This document shows, one piece after another, positions 15,736 through 24,835 of a stretch of 64,000 nucleotides of DNA. The position numbers and the translations under genes were made by a program. This DNA is from CAVSUR01 sp963846005 (GTDB lineage: Bacteria; Actinomycetota; Actinomycetes; Streptosporangiales; Streptosporangiaceae). The notes under the pieces are model-generated. The model did not search any database. It was not told the DNA's origin and was given only the letters and a program-made list of their open reading frames with translations. Location of the stretch: positions 558,001 to 622,000 of the forward strand of contig CAWJUH010000003.1 in the NCBI GenBank assembly GCA_963846005.1, written 5' to 3'. Positions within the stretch are counted from its first letter, which is position 1; each line of letters begins with the position of its first letter.

Positions 15736-16254
15736 GTGAGAATCGTGCGCTACACCCCCGCGGCTACGCTGCAATTTCCCTACCTCAAGCTTCATCAGTT
15801 CCTCTACCGTCACTCGGGAGGACTGATCGGTTCGCGGATCGTCGCTGGCAGCCAGGCCTTGCTCCTGACGACCACAGGGCGAAGAAGCGGTGAACCGCGA
15901 ACCTGCGCCCTTATCTACCTCAAAGATGGCGAACGGCTGGTCGTGGTGGCCTCCAACGGAGGCAGTGACCATCCGCCGTCCTGGCTGCTGAATCTCCGGG
16001 CCCATCCCGACGTAAGCGTCCAGATAGGCGTAAGGAAATTCTCAGCGCGAGCCTCGGTGGCCTCAGCTGAAGAGCGCGAACGGCTGTGGCCGCGCGTCAA
16101 CCGCCACAACATGGGTCTCGCTCCGATCATGCACCCCGGCGCGAAGGGCCGATACGACGTGTACCAACGGCACACCACACGCGAGATTCCTCTCGTGCTA
16201 CTGGAACGAAACACGGGAGAATCACAGGCGCTGATGCTCCGCGAGCCGATCTAA
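15736..16254 (+). CDS. Deazaflavin (F420)-dependent nitroreductase-family protein
   Basis: A 172-residue split-beta-barrel protein of the DDN/FDOR-A type: LLLTTTGRRSGEPRTCALIYL and ASNGGSDHPPSWLLNLRAHP are the F420-phosphate-binding hallmarks. It probably reduces quinones or nitro compounds with F420H2 near the membrane. The start is GTG 15736 or GTG 15745; neither ribosome site is strong. Confidence 0.87.
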   Translation: MRIVRYTPAATLQFPYLKLHQFLYRHSGGLIGSRIVAGSQALLLTTTGRRSGEPRTCALIYLKDGERLVVVASNGGSDHPPSWLLNLRAHPDVSVQIGVRKFSARASVASAEERERLWPRVNRHNMGLAPIMHPGAKGRYDVYQRHTTREIPLVLLERNTGESQALMLREPI

Positions 16255-16586
16255 CGCTATTGAGAATTGGCGTTATAGGCCGACAGCTAGGGGACGGATC
16301 GATCAAGACGAGGCCGTCCGGATCTCGGCGTCCCGAGTCGGCGGAACAGGGACAGTAACCGTCGAACTCGCGGGGTGATCGATCGTGCCGAAGCCAAGCG
16401 GCGCATCCTCGAAGCGACCCGGTCGGCCCAAGTGACGGAGACCAGCAATGATCTTGGGCACGTAGTGGGCACAGCCAGCCGCACACGGCTGCCGTGAACT
16501 GCATTCAGCCGCATAGGCCGCGAGCAGACAGGTGGCCGACTAGTCTTGCGTTCCAGCAGTTCAGACCTATAAATCGCTGGTAGTTG
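16255..16586. other. Intergenic stretch without a clear gene
   Basis: 332 bp between the F420-type gene and the 3' side of tRNA-Ser(TGA). A short plus-strand reading (VIDRAEAKRRILEAT, about 16378-16420) looks protein-like but has no usable start or family; it may be a remnant. No direct repeat of the tRNA 3' end was found nearby. Confidence 0.4.
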
Positions 16587-16675
16587 CGGAGGGTGTGGGA
16601 TTCGAACCCACGAGGACGCGTCAACGCCCTAGCGGTTTTCAAGACCGCCGCCATCGGCCACTAGGCGAACCCTCC
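16587..16675 (-). tRNA. tRNA-Ser (anticodon TGA)
   Basis: An 89-nt class II tRNA. The acceptor GGAGGGT pairs with ACCCTCC, the anticodon loop is CTTGAAA on a GCGGT/ACCGC stem, the long variable arm is serine-type, and the T-arm reads GTGGGTTCGAATCCCAC. CCA is not encoded (GCA follows). Confidence 0.95.
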
Positions 16676-16778
16676 CGGCCGGTCAAGCCTCTCACATTCC
16701 GCGGGCCCGCCGCCGCGCCGCCGCCCGGGGCCGCCCCGCCGCCCGGGCCTGCCCGGCCGTGCGCCCGTGCGCCCGCGG

Positions 16779-17705
16779 TCAGCCTGCCTGCGAGGCCGCG
16801 TTGATCTGGGAGAGCGCGCTGATCGTGGCCGAGTCACCGGGCTGCCAGGCGTACTTGCTGCCAGAGCCGGCCGCGTCCCAGTAGCTGAAATAGGCCAGGC
16901 AATTGTTGGCCTGCGCCCACGACCAGGTGTCGTTGAACCAGCCCGGCCGGTTCGCGGCAACGGGCGAGTTGCATTCGATCACGGCCAGCGGGACGGTGCC
17001 GACGGCCCCGCTGATCTGGGTGGCCGCAGTGCCGAATATGGACGCCGCATTGTCCGAGCTGGTGGTCTGGTAGCCATCCAGGCCGTAGAAATCCAGGCCC
17101 GGGGCCATCCACTGGCCGAGCGGGTAATGCGCGCTGGCCGGGTTCGCCGTGTAGCAGCTCACGATCTGCCCGTACAGGCAGCCAGGCGACCCGGCCTTGA
17201 AGATCGGGTAGCAGTGCGCGTGCAGGCCGAGGATCTGCGCCGTGGTGAACCCGTTCGCGGCGGTCTCGCCCTCGTGCCAGCAGGTCACCATGGCGCCGGC
17301 CGGGACCTGGGCGGCGAACGCGGCGAGCTGGGCGTCCAGCGATCCGGCCAGGACCGCGCCGATGTCCGGCTTGATGCTGATCACCGGCAGCGTGACGCCG
17401 GACGGGACCGGCGCGGCGCCGGTCCCCGGCCAGCTGGCCGGCACGGCCTGCGCGGGGGTGTCGTAGCCGCGGAAGCCGGCCAGGCCGCCGACGGCGGCTG
17501 AGACCGCCGACCACATGCCCCCGGTGCCCTTGTTCGTGCCGCAGACCGGCGGGCTGGTGCTGCCCGCGGCCGCGCCGGCCCGGGTGGCCGCGGCGGCCGG
17601 GCCGGTCATGGCGCGAACCGCCGCCCGCGCGCCCGCCGGGCGGGCTGCCAGCCCGCCTGCGGCTGCTAAGCCGATTCCGTGCAGGACCTGCCGGCGTGTG
17701 GGCAT
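16779..17705 (-). CDS. Secreted glycoside-hydrolase-like protein
   Basis: A 308-residue protein with a twin-arginine-like signal (MPTRRQVLHGIGLAAAGGLAA). The mature part looks like a TIM-barrel glycosidase: CWHEGE (possible acid/base Glu), LDFYGLDGYQ and AVIECN (possible nucleophile Glu), with several conserved Trp and Cys (disulfides such as CLYGQIVSC). Substrate unknown, and I cannot place it in a numbered GH family. The preceding 280 bp (17706-17987) are AT-richer and hold the divergent promoters. Confidence 0.6.
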   Translation of the reverse strand: MPTRRQVLHGIGLAAAGGLAARPAGARAAVRAMTGPAAAATRAGAAAGSTSPPVCGTNKGTGGMWSAVSAAVGGLAGFRGYDTPAQAVPASWPGTGAAPVPSGVTLPVISIKPDIGAVLAGSLDAQLAAFAAQVPAGAMVTCWHEGETAANGFTTAQILGLHAHCYPIFKAGSPGCLYGQIVSCYTANPASAHYPLGQWMAPGLDFYGLDGYQTTSSDNAASIFGTAATQISGAVGTVPLAVIECNSPVAANRPGWFNDTWSWAQANNCLAYFSYWDAAGSGSKYAWQPGDSATISALSQINAASQAG

Positions 17706-17987
17706 AAGACATTCCCCCCGGGAAACCGTGGAAGATGCGCGCTATGGAAGCGCCAGCGCTGACGCGGCGCTCAGCCTAGCGGCCAGGCCGCACGCCCTTA
17801 CCGGGAAAAGGAAAATGTCGTTCCGGCGCGGCGGATAAAAGTGACGCATAAACCGGCGAAAACACTACATAACTGTGCTTAAAAGATTCTCCCGCGCAGG
17901 CTGGATCTATTTCCCCGGGGCCGGCCGGGCCTGCCGGCCCGGCCGGGATGCCCGGTAGGTAGGCTCGCGAGCGGAGGACCTTGTTCG

Positions 17988-19019
17988 ATGCTGCCCCGCT
18001 ACAGCCTGCCCGCGGTGCTGACGCACTGGCAGTCCGCCCCTGCCGTCACCGCGGTCACCGCGATCGCGGCCGCGCTGTACCTGTGGGGAGTCATCCGGGT
18101 CCGCCGCCGCCACCCGGCCCGGCCCTGGCCGGTGCGGCGCACCGCGATGTTCCTCGGCGGGCTGGCCGTCCTCGTGCTGGCCACCCAGAGCGGGATCGGC
18201 GCCTACGACGACATCCTGTTCTGGGATCACATGATCCAGCACCTGATGCTGATCATGGTGGCCCCGCCGCTGCTGATCGCCGGCCAGCCGGTGACGCTGC
18301 TGCTGCACGCGAGCCGCAACCCGCTGCACACGTGGGCCAAGCGGCTGATCCGCTCGCGCGCCGTCAGCGCGGTGACCTGGCCGGTGCTCGGGGCCCTGGG
18401 CTACACGGCCGCGGTGATGGTGTTCCACCTGACCGGCGTGGCCAACGCCGCGGCCCGCAACCCGGCCGTGCATGACGCCGAGCACGTGCTGTTCCTGGTG
18501 GTCGGCTACCTGTTCTTCCTGCCGATCCTGGGCCGCGAGCCGATCCGCTGGCGGCTGTCCTACCCGGTCCGGTTCCTGATCCTGCTGCTGATCATGCCGG
18601 TCGATACCTTTACCGGGCTGGTCCTCGGCTACGGCAACGCCGGGACGCCGGGGCTGCCCCCGCCGCCGCGCCCGGCCTGGGCGCCGCCGCCGGTGCAGGA
18701 CCTGCACCTGGGCGGGGCGGTCATGTGGGTCGGCGGGGACGGCATCATGTTCGGGCTGATGATGCTGGTCTACCTGATGTGGGCCACCGACAGCCGGGAC
18801 ACGGCTGCCGGCCGCGGCTGGCTGGAAAGCGCCCGCAGCGCCAGCTTCGCCAGCCGGGTCGCCGCCGGGCCCGCCGCCGGGCCCGCCGCCGGGCCTGCTG
18901 GCGCACCTGGCCCCGAGGCCCCCCGGCCACGGGACACCGGCATCGACGACGACGACCACCTCGCGGCCTACAACGCCTACCTCGCCCGGCTGCACGACGG
19001 CGATCCCGGGCACCGCTGA
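17988..19019 (+). CDS. CtaG-type cytochrome c oxidase assembly membrane protein
   Basis: A 343-residue membrane protein with about seven helices of the caa3_CtaG family, needed for assembly of the copper site of heme-copper oxidase. Conserved His residues appear in WDHMIQHLMLIM and HDAEHVLFLVVG. The C-terminal tail has a short AAGP repeat and an acidic DDDDH stretch, cytoplasmic by inference. ATG 17988 follows GGAGGA at 10-base spacing. Confidence 0.88.
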   Translation: MLPRYSLPAVLTHWQSAPAVTAVTAIAAALYLWGVIRVRRRHPARPWPVRRTAMFLGGLAVLVLATQSGIGAYDDILFWDHMIQHLMLIMVAPPLLIAGQPVTLLLHASRNPLHTWAKRLIRSRAVSAVTWPVLGALGYTAAVMVFHLTGVANAAARNPAVHDAEHVLFLVVGYLFFLPILGREPIRWRLSYPVRFLILLLIMPVDTFTGLVLGYGNAGTPGLPPPPRPAWAPPPVQDLHLGGAVMWVGGDGIMFGLMMLVYLMWATDSRDTAAGRGWLESARSASFASRVAAGPAAGPAAGPAGAPGPEAPRPRDTGIDDDDHLAAYNAYLARLHDGDPGHR

Positions 19020-19185
19020 CGAAGCCCGCCGGGTTTCTTCGCACTCGCCGTGAACCAGGGCTGGCGCGCGCACGTATCACCGGTCAGCGGGCCCGGCCGC
19101 CCCCGGACAGGCCGGCCGTGCCCGCCGCCGGAGGCCCCCTGGCCGCCCGGCCGCGACGACACCGTCCTTGCCGAAGGAGCCTGTC

Positions 19186-20328
19186 ATGCGGAGATTCCGC
19201 CCCGCTGCCCTGGTCACGTCCTTGTCGGGTGCCGCACTCGGTGCCGGTGCCCTAGCCGCGGCCGGCCTGGCCGTGGCACCTGCCGCGCAGGCGTCCGCGC
19301 CCGCGCCGTTCATCCGCCAGTTCCATCACCTGTCCGAGGTCGCCTCCACCGTGCCGTCCAACGGCGACGTCAACCCCTACGGGGTCGCGGTCGTCCCGCG
19401 CAGCCAGGGCCGGCTGCACCGCGGCGACGTGCTGGTCAGCAACTTCAACGCCAAGTCCAACCTGCAGGGCACCGGCTCCACGATCGTGCAGGTCTCGCCG
19501 GGCGGCCAGATGACCCAGTTCGCCCGGATTACCAGGGCCGGGCTGCGCGGCGCGGCCTGCCCCGGCGGCATCGGCCTCACCACCGCTCTCGCCGACGTGC
19601 ACGGCTGGGTCATCGTCGGCAGCCTCCCCTCGGCCGACGGCTCCGCTGCCACCTCCAAGGCCGGCTGCCTGATCGTGCTCGACAGCCGGGGCCAGGTCGC
19701 CGGGACCATCGCCGGGCACGGCATCAACGGCCCGTGGGACATGACCGCGGTCAGCTACCGGCACTCCGCGGACCTGTTCGTCACCAACGTGCTCAACGGC
19801 ACCGTCGCCGCGGGCGGCAAGGTCGTGCACCGCGGCACCGTGCTGCGGCTGACCCTCGGCCTCGGCGGCGGCCAGGCGCCGCGGCTGGAGCACGTCACGA
19901 AGATCGCCTCGCACCTGGCCGAGCAGAGCAACGCCGCGGCGTTCGTGCTCGGCCCGACCGGCGTCGGGCTCGGGGCCGGCGGCACCTTGTACATCGCCGA
20001 CACCGACGTGAACTCGATCAGGGCCGTCCCGGATGCGCTCACCCGCTCCGGCTCGGACGGCGCCGGCCACCTGGTCACCCAGGGCGGCAGCCTGAACGCC
20101 CCGCTCGGCCTGGCCATCGCCCCCGGCGGTGACGTGCTGACCGTCAACGGCGGCGACGGGCGGATCGTCGAGACCTCCCCGGCCGGGATGCAGGTCGCCC
20201 GCCGGTTCCTGGACAAGACCGGCAGCCCGGCGGGCAGCGGCGCGCTGTTCGGGCTGGCCGTGGCCCCCCACGGCCGCGGTGTCTACTACGTCGACGATGC
20301 GTCGAACGAGCTGCGCCTGCTGCACTAG
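19186..20328 (+). CDS. Secreted beta-propeller (NHL-type) protein
   Basis: A 380-residue protein. It has a signal peptide (MRRFRPAALVTSLSG...AAQASA), then repeating blade motifs such as NPYGVAVVP, LYIADTDVNSIRAVP, NAPLGLAIAPGGDVLTVN and ALFGLAVAPHGRGVYYVDD. Likely an extracellular six-bladed propeller; ligand or enzymatic role unknown. ATG 19186 has GAAGGAGC upstream with 7-base spacing. Monocistronic, ending at a strong hairpin. Confidence 0.8.
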   Translation: MRRFRPAALVTSLSGAALGAGALAAAGLAVAPAAQASAPAPFIRQFHHLSEVASTVPSNGDVNPYGVAVVPRSQGRLHRGDVLVSNFNAKSNLQGTGSTIVQVSPGGQMTQFARITRAGLRGAACPGGIGLTTALADVHGWVIVGSLPSADGSAATSKAGCLIVLDSRGQVAGTIAGHGINGPWDMTAVSYRHSADLFVTNVLNGTVAAGGKVVHRGTVLRLTLGLGGGQAPRLEHVTKIASHLAEQSNAAAFVLGPTGVGLGAGGTLYIADTDVNSIRAVPDALTRSGSDGAGHLVTQGGSLNAPLGLAIAPGGDVLTVNGGDGRIVETSPAGMQVARRFLDKTGSPAGSGALFGLAVAPHGRGVYYVDDASNELRLLH

Positions 20329-20348
20329 CACCCGCCGGCCCGGGTCAG

Positions 20349-20397
20349 CCGGGCGCGATGCGGGCGAAGTCCCGGCGAACCTCCGCATCGCGCCCGG
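20349..20397 (+). terminator. Hairpin terminator after propeller gene
   Basis: A perfect 15-bp stem (CCGGGCGCGATGCGG, 20349-20363, with its complement at 20383-20397) and a 19-nt loop, 20 bp after the stop codon. No U-tract, as is common in actinomycetes. Confidence 0.7.
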
Positions 20398-20499
20398 ACC
20401 GCGGCGAACGCGGACAGTGCCCGCCAGCGCGACACGCCGGCGAGCGCTGTCTACGGCAATCTAGGGAAAGCGCTAGAGGCCGCCATAGGCTGCTATGCC

Positions 20500-21681
20500 G
20501 TGGACCCGGTGCGTAATCCCTACGCCCCCGGCGCCGGCCAGCGGCCGCCGGAGCTGGCCGGGCGTGACCGCGAGCTGCGCGAGTTCGAGGTCGTGCTGGA
20601 GCGGGTCGCGCGCGGCCGCCCCGAGCGCAGCATGGTGCTGACCGGCTTGCGCGGGGTGGGCAAGACCGTGCTGCTCAACTCGTTCCGGTCGATGGCCATG
20701 CAGCGGCTGTGGGGCACCGGGAAGATCGAGGCCCGGCCCGAGCAGTCGATCCGCCGCCCGGTGGCCGGCGCGCTGCATATGGCGGTGCGCGAACTGGCGC
20801 CGCGGCACCGGGCGCCGGACCGGATCGACGACTTCCTCGGCGTGCTCAGGGCATTCGCGGCCCGCGACGGCGGCGCGCCGAAGGGCGCGCCGCCCAGCCG
20901 CCTCGGCATCGACGTCCCGGCGGCGCGGGGCCGGGCCGACTCCGGCGACCTGGAGATCGACCTGACCGAGCTGCTGACCGACGCCGCGTCGGTCGCGGCC
21001 GACCTCGGCGTGGGCATCGCGCTGTTCGTGGACGAGATGCAGGACGTGCCGGCCGCGGACATCTCGGCCCTGTGCGCGGCCTGCCACGAGCTGTCCCAGA
21101 ACGGCGGCCCGCTGATCGTGGTCGGCGCGGGCCTGCCGCACCTGCCGTCGGTGCTGTCGGCCAGCAAGAGCTATTCCGAGCGGCTGTTCCGGTACGTGCG
21201 CATCGACCGGCTGGACCGGGACGCGGCGGACTTCGCGCTGCTCGCCCCGGCCCGGCGGGAGGGCGCCGACTTCGAGCCGTCCGCCCTGGACGCGCTGTAT
21301 GCGGCGGCCGACGGCTACCCCTTCTTCGTGCAGGCCTACGGCAAGGTGACCTGGGACGTGGCCGCCGCCAGCCCGGTGACGGCCGGCGACGTCGGGGTGG
21401 CCGGGCCGATCGCCGAGGGGGAGCTGGCCGTCGGGTTCTTCGGCAGCCGGTACGAGCGGGCCACCCCGGCAGAGCGCGAGTACATGCGGGCCATGGCCGT
21501 CCTCGGCGACGAGCCGGTGCCGACCGCGCAGGTCGCCGACGAGCTGGGCCGCAAGCCCTCCAGCGTGTCGCCCGCCCGCGACAGCCTGATCAAGAAGGGG
21601 CTGATCTACAGCTCCGAGCGGGGGCTGATCGCCTTCACGGTGCCGCACTTCGGGCGGTTCCTGCGCGCCCAGCCAGCCTGA
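20500..21681 (+). CDS. AAA-type ATPase with C-terminal winged helix
   Basis: A 393-residue STAND/ORC-like ATPase: Walker A GLRGVGKTVLL (about residues 48-58), Walker B IALFVDEMQDV (about 172-182), a lid region, then a winged helix (VADELGRKPSSVSPARDSLIKKGLI). Such single-gene ATPases are widespread in actinomycetes, with an unknown target. The start is GTG 20500; no clear ribosome-binding site, so a leaderless message is possible. Confidence 0.8.
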   Translation: MDPVRNPYAPGAGQRPPELAGRDRELREFEVVLERVARGRPERSMVLTGLRGVGKTVLLNSFRSMAMQRLWGTGKIEARPEQSIRRPVAGALHMAVRELAPRHRAPDRIDDFLGVLRAFAARDGGAPKGAPPSRLGIDVPAARGRADSGDLEIDLTELLTDAASVAADLGVGIALFVDEMQDVPAADISALCAACHELSQNGGPLIVVGAGLPHLPSVLSASKSYSERLFRYVRIDRLDRDAADFALLAPARREGADFEPSALDALYAAADGYPFFVQAYGKVTWDVAAASPVTAGDVGVAGPIAEGELAVGFFGSRYERATPAEREYMRAMAVLGDEPVPTAQVADELGRKPSSVSPARDSLIKKGLIYSSERGLIAFTVPHFGRFLRAQPA

Positions 21682-21731
21682 GCCACAGCAGGGCAGCTTC
21701 TGGCCTACTCTCGTATTTTCTAAAGTTTCCG

Positions 21732-22826
21732 CTAGAGAACCCTAGATGAAGGAAGACCGCCCGGCCCGTCCTCCGGCCGCGCGTGCCGGGCGCGTGCCGG
21801 GCGCGGCCGCGGCGCACGCGGCGGCGGGACGGCCTCCGCAGGCGGCACGGGCGGCGCGCTGAGCAGCGCCACCGGGCTGGCCGCCGGGCGGGCCGCGGGT
21901 ACTGGCAGCCGGGCCGGCGCTGGCCCGGGCGGGGTGACCGGCGTGTCCGCGGCAGGCTGCTCCAGCCACGGGATCAGCGGCCGCGGCCGCACCGCCTCCG
22001 GCCAGGGCAGCGGCTGCCCGGTGGCGGCGTCGACGAGCGCGGCCTGCACCGCCGGGCGGCGCGGCTTGAGGTAGACGGCGAACACTACCTCCGCGGGCCG
22101 GCCGCCGGCCTGCGCCGGGAAGACCAGGTACCGCCAGCACAGCTCGCGCCAGGTGTCCACCGGCGCGGGCGCGGTCAGCAGCCCGGAGTACCGCCGCCAC
22201 GGGGTGCTGCGGTGCAGCGAGGCCAGCGTCCGGTATTGCGACAGCACCCGCAGCTCGCACGGCTCGGAGTAGCCGAGCCGGACCAGCCCCTCGCCCAGCT
22301 CCGGCGACAGCGCGGCAATCAGCACCAGCTCGGCGGCCAGGATTACCGCGAGCAGCGGTGCCGCGGCCTGGACGGCCTGCAGCTGCAGCGCGGGCAGCCC
22401 GATCGTGACCAGCGCGGCGCAGGCCAGCAACGCGGCCCGGGCCAGCGTACGGGCGCTGACCGGCGCCGAGCTGAAGTCGCCGAAGCAGCCGCAGCCGGTG
22501 TCGGGCCGGCTGCCGCGCAGCTCGACCAGCGCGCAGGTGGCCACCAGGAACAGCACGCCGGTGCCGAGCCGGACCAGGGTGGCGGCATGGTGCCCGCCGA
22601 GCCGCCCGGCGGTGACGATCAGCCCGGCGCCCAGGCCGAACTCGACCGTGCCCATGGCCATCGCCGCCGGGCGGCGCAGCCGGGTCGGGAACAGCGCCGT
22701 CGGCCCGAGCCCGGCGTCCATCGAGCCGACCCGGACGGCGCGCAGCAGCTTGGCCGCGCAGCCGCCCAGCAGCATCGCCGCCAGCAGCGGGATCTGCACT
22801 TCCCGGATCGCCGTCAGCAGGTTCAT
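21732..22826 (-). CDS. MauE/DoxX-like membrane protein with Pro-rich tail
   Basis: A 364-residue protein. The first 180 residues form about four to five helices of the MauE type (MEFG-like MGTVEFGLG, then GCGCFGDFSS, the Cys pair typical of MauE and presumed redox-active). A soluble region and a Pro/Arg-rich tail follow. Its ATG overlaps the stop of the upstream gene (TGATG), so they are one unit. MauE proteins help to form disulfides or deliver electrons to periplasmic partners; here the partner is probably the Cys-rich upstream product. Confidence 0.75.
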   Translation of the reverse strand: MNLLTAIREVQIPLLAAMLLGGCAAKLLRAVRVGSMDAGLGPTALFPTRLRRPAAMAMGTVEFGLGAGLIVTAGRLGGHHAATLVRLGTGVLFLVATCALVELRGSRPDTGCGCFGDFSSAPVSARTLARAALLACAALVTIGLPALQLQAVQAAAPLLAVILAAELVLIAALSPELGEGLVRLGYSEPCELRVLSQYRTLASLHRSTPWRRYSGLLTAPAPVDTWRELCWRYLVFPAQAGGRPAEVVFAVYLKPRRPAVQAALVDAATGQPLPWPEAVRPRPLIPWLEQPAADTPVTPPGPAPARLPVPAARPAASPVALLSAPPVPPAEAVPPPRAPRPRPARARHARPEDGPGGLPSSRVL

Positions 22827-23920
22827 CAGCGGCCCATCGTGATCGTCGCGTTGAAGCAGCCGCGCTCCAGCTCGCCGCCGAGGGCCACGAAGCTGGCCAG
22901 CGTCAGGTCCGCGACCCGGCCACGCGGGGAGGTTCCGCAGGTGACGCAGCGGTCGTTGAACAGCCGCGATACCGGGGCGCAGCCGGTGACCGGCAGCGAG
23001 CAGGAGCTGCCGGTGCACTCGTTGCGGATGATCAGCACGCTGCCGAGCGAGAGGTAAGGCAGCGTCAGGACGCCCCGCGGCGGCGGCCCGCCGTCCTGCT
23101 CGGCGCACCCGGTAGCCGGGTCGAGCGCGGGGTAGCCGACCCCGAGCAGGCCGTGCGGCTCGCCGCCGGGGTCGTGCCAGGTGGCCGAGCCGCTGATCGC
23201 GTCCGGCACGTGGCCGCTGAGCATCGGGGCCGCGGGCAGCCGGTCGCGGCTGTAGGACGGCTGGGAGGTGGCCGGCAGCAGGGCCTCCAGCAGCCCGGGC
23301 CGGCGCAGGCCGATGACGTCGAGCAGGAAGCCGGGCTCGAGGGTGGGGAAGCGCACCTGGATCCGCCCGGCGGCCCGCGCCGGGATCACCACCCGCTGCG
23401 GCGGCCGGGTGCGGCCCTCGTCGACCATGATCCCGTCCGGGCCGGTCTCGGTGATCGTGCCGGTGACCCGCCCGATGCCGGACCAGACCCGGTCGGCCAC
23501 ATTGCGCTGGGCGGGGTGCAGCCGGATGACCGCCGTCTCGCCGATCGGCAGCGCGGCCGGCTCGGCCGGGCCGCCCCGCCAGGCGGCGGCGTCCGGGGTG
23601 AGCGTGTAGCGCTGCTCCCCGTACGCGCCCCCGAGCACGATCACCTGCGGGCTGATGTCGGTGATGGTGCCGGTGACCGCCCGCGGCTGCAGGCCGGCGT
23701 CGGGGAATCCAGCAGGGATTTCATGGAGGCCAGAAGCCGTCCTCGCAGGCCCGCCCGGGTGCCCGGGTAAGGCCGCGGCCGCCGCGGTCGCGCCCGCCGG
23801 GAAGACCGCCGCGCGCAGCCGCCGCCGGCGGGCGATCCGGGCCGCGCTCGCCGAGGCCGCAGGACCTGCGCAGCGATCGCAGCACCCAGCGGCCTTGAGC
23901 CGCCGGGGCGTTTCGGTCAT
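22826..23920 (-). CDS. Uncharacterised Cys-rich exported/membrane protein
   Basis: A 364-residue protein starting at ATG 23920, behind GGAGG at 6-base spacing. The N-terminus has CCDRC followed by an Arg cluster and a short hydrophobic stretch (a possible signal or anchor). The middle has two repeated beta segments (AVTGTITDISPQVIVLGG and RVTGTITETGPDGIMV) with QRYTLTPD-like patches. The C-terminus is Cys-rich (CTGSSCSLPVTGC and CVTC, with a final C near FNATI). Coupled with the MauE-like gene. No family recognised; a disulfide-containing extracellular role is inference. Confidence 0.6.
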   Translation of the reverse strand: MTETPRRLKAAGCCDRCAGPAASASAARIARRRRLRAAVFPAGATAAAAALPGHPGGPARTASGLHEIPAGFPDAGLQPRAVTGTITDISPQVIVLGGAYGEQRYTLTPDAAAWRGGPAEPAALPIGETAVIRLHPAQRNVADRVWSGIGRVTGTITETGPDGIMVDEGRTRPPQRVVIPARAAGRIQVRFPTLEPGFLLDVIGLRRPGLLEALLPATSQPSYSRDRLPAAPMLSGHVPDAISGSATWHDPGGEPHGLLGVGYPALDPATGCAEQDGGPPPRGVLTLPYLSLGSVLIIRNECTGSSCSLPVTGCAPVSRLFNDRCVTCGTSPRGRVADLTLASFVALGGELERGCFNATITMGR

Positions 23921-23950
23921 CGGGGCCTCCTGGTCCGCCATCTCATTGCG

Positions 23951-23990
23951 CGATGCAACCTGCATACAGGACGATGCAATTGCATATAGG
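23951..23990. promoter_or_regulatory. Tandem TGCAT operator-like repeats
   Basis: Two similar 19-20-bp units 21 bp apart, about two helix turns: CGATGCAACCTGCATACAGG (23951-23970) and CGATGCAATTGCATATAGG (23972-23990). The second contains the perfect 12-bp palindrome ATGCAATTGCAT. They lie just upstream of the Cys-rich/MauE operon. Confidence 0.6.
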
Positions 23991-24131
23991 TTTTCGTCAA
24001 GTCAATCCGTGATCTTTTACCCGGCGGATTCCCGCTGGTCCCGGTGGCGGCCGGCCTCCGGCTGCGGGCGGCCGCGCTAGTGCCTTGTTCATCCCGGCTG
24101 GGGGACTCGCCGTTACCGAGCGAAGTTCGCT

Positions 24132-24141
24132 GTATGCATAC
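24132..24141. promoter_or_regulatory. Palindrome GTATGCATAC upstream of sigma gene
   Basis: A perfect 10-bp palindrome sharing the TGCAT core of the repeats at 23951-23990, on the other side of the divergent interval. It may be bound by the same regulator. Its presence argues that the in-frame ATG at 24134 inside it is not the sigma-factor start. Confidence 0.45.
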
Positions 24142-24208
24142 TGTCGCAAGTACTGTAAGGCAGGGGCCGGGGGCGATCACATTGGCGACAAGCGGGCGCG
24201 CGAGCGCG

Positions 24209-24835
24209 ATGCCTGCCGCGCGGCGGCGGCAGGCAGGCCGGCGGCCGGCCCACGACCGGGCGGCCGAGCTCCGCGCCGGCCCGGCCGCGCCGCCCGCGCC
24301 CGGTGCGCCGCCCGCGTCTGCGCGGCCGGCCCCGGTGGCCGGCCGCGCGCTGGACGAGCCCGGCTTCCGCGACTACGTGAGCACCCGCGGCCGGTCCCTG
24401 CTGCGCGCCGCTTACCTGCTGACCGGGAACCTGGCGGACGCCGAGGACCTGGTGCAGTCGGCGCTGGCCAAGACCTACCTGGCCATGGAGCGGATCGAGG
24501 ACCGCGGCGCGCTGGACGGTTACGTGCGCCGGGCGATGGTCAACACGCATATCTCCTGGTGGCGGCGCCGGCGGCTGGAGGAGTTCCCCACCGACGAGAT
24601 CCCCGACCAGGCGGTGGCCGACCACGCGGAGGGCGCCAGCCAGCAGCAGGTGCTGCGCCAGGCCGTCGACCGGCTGCCGCAGCGGATGCGCGCGGCCGTC
24701 ATGCTCCGCTATTACCAGGACATGACCGAGGCCGAGGTGGCCGACGCGCTCGGGGTGAGCCTGGGCACGGTCAAGAGCACGGTCTCGCGGGCGGTGGCCA
24801 AGCTGCGGATCGACGCGGACCTGCTCGCTGACTGA
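24209..24835 (+). CDS. SigE-family (ECF) RNA polymerase sigma factor
   Basis: About 208 residues from ATG 24209. Region 2 is AAYLLTGNLADAEDLVQSALAKTYLAMERI (shown here by its ends AAYLLTG and KTYLAM), and region 4 is MTEAEVADALGVSLGTVKSTVSRAV. The type is the Streptomyces SigE-like ECF subfamily. The first 50 or so residues are Arg/Ala/Pro-rich and divergent, so the start is uncertain (ATG 24134 or 24209). No adjacent anti-sigma gene. Divergent from the Cys-rich/MauE operon. Confidence 0.85.
   Translation: MPAARRRQAGRRPAHDRAAELRAGPAAPPAPGAPPASARPAPVAGRALDEPGFRDYVSTRGRSLLRAAYLLTGNLADAEDLVQSALAKTYLAMERIEDRGALDGYVRRAMVNTHISWWRRRRLEEFPTDEIPDQAVADHAEGASQQQVLRQAVDRLPQRMRAAVMLRYYQDMTEAEVADALGVSLGTVKSTVSRAVAKLRIDADLLAD

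Noticed and set aside
14363..16586. Integrated island using the 3' end of tRNA-Ser(TGA)
   Set aside because: Position and composition fit, but no repeat of the tRNA 3' end was found between 14.3 and 16.6 kb and no integrase is present.
20461..20480. CTAGGGAAAGCGCTAG near the AAA ATPase as another LuxR-type site
   Set aside because: Half-sites and spacing differ from the TAGGG-N5-CCCTA pattern and there is no third half-site.
24044..24208. Longer sigma factor starting at ATG 24134 or earlier
   Set aside because: That start lies inside the palindrome GTATGCATAC, and the extra residues do not resemble sigma factors; kept only as an alternative.
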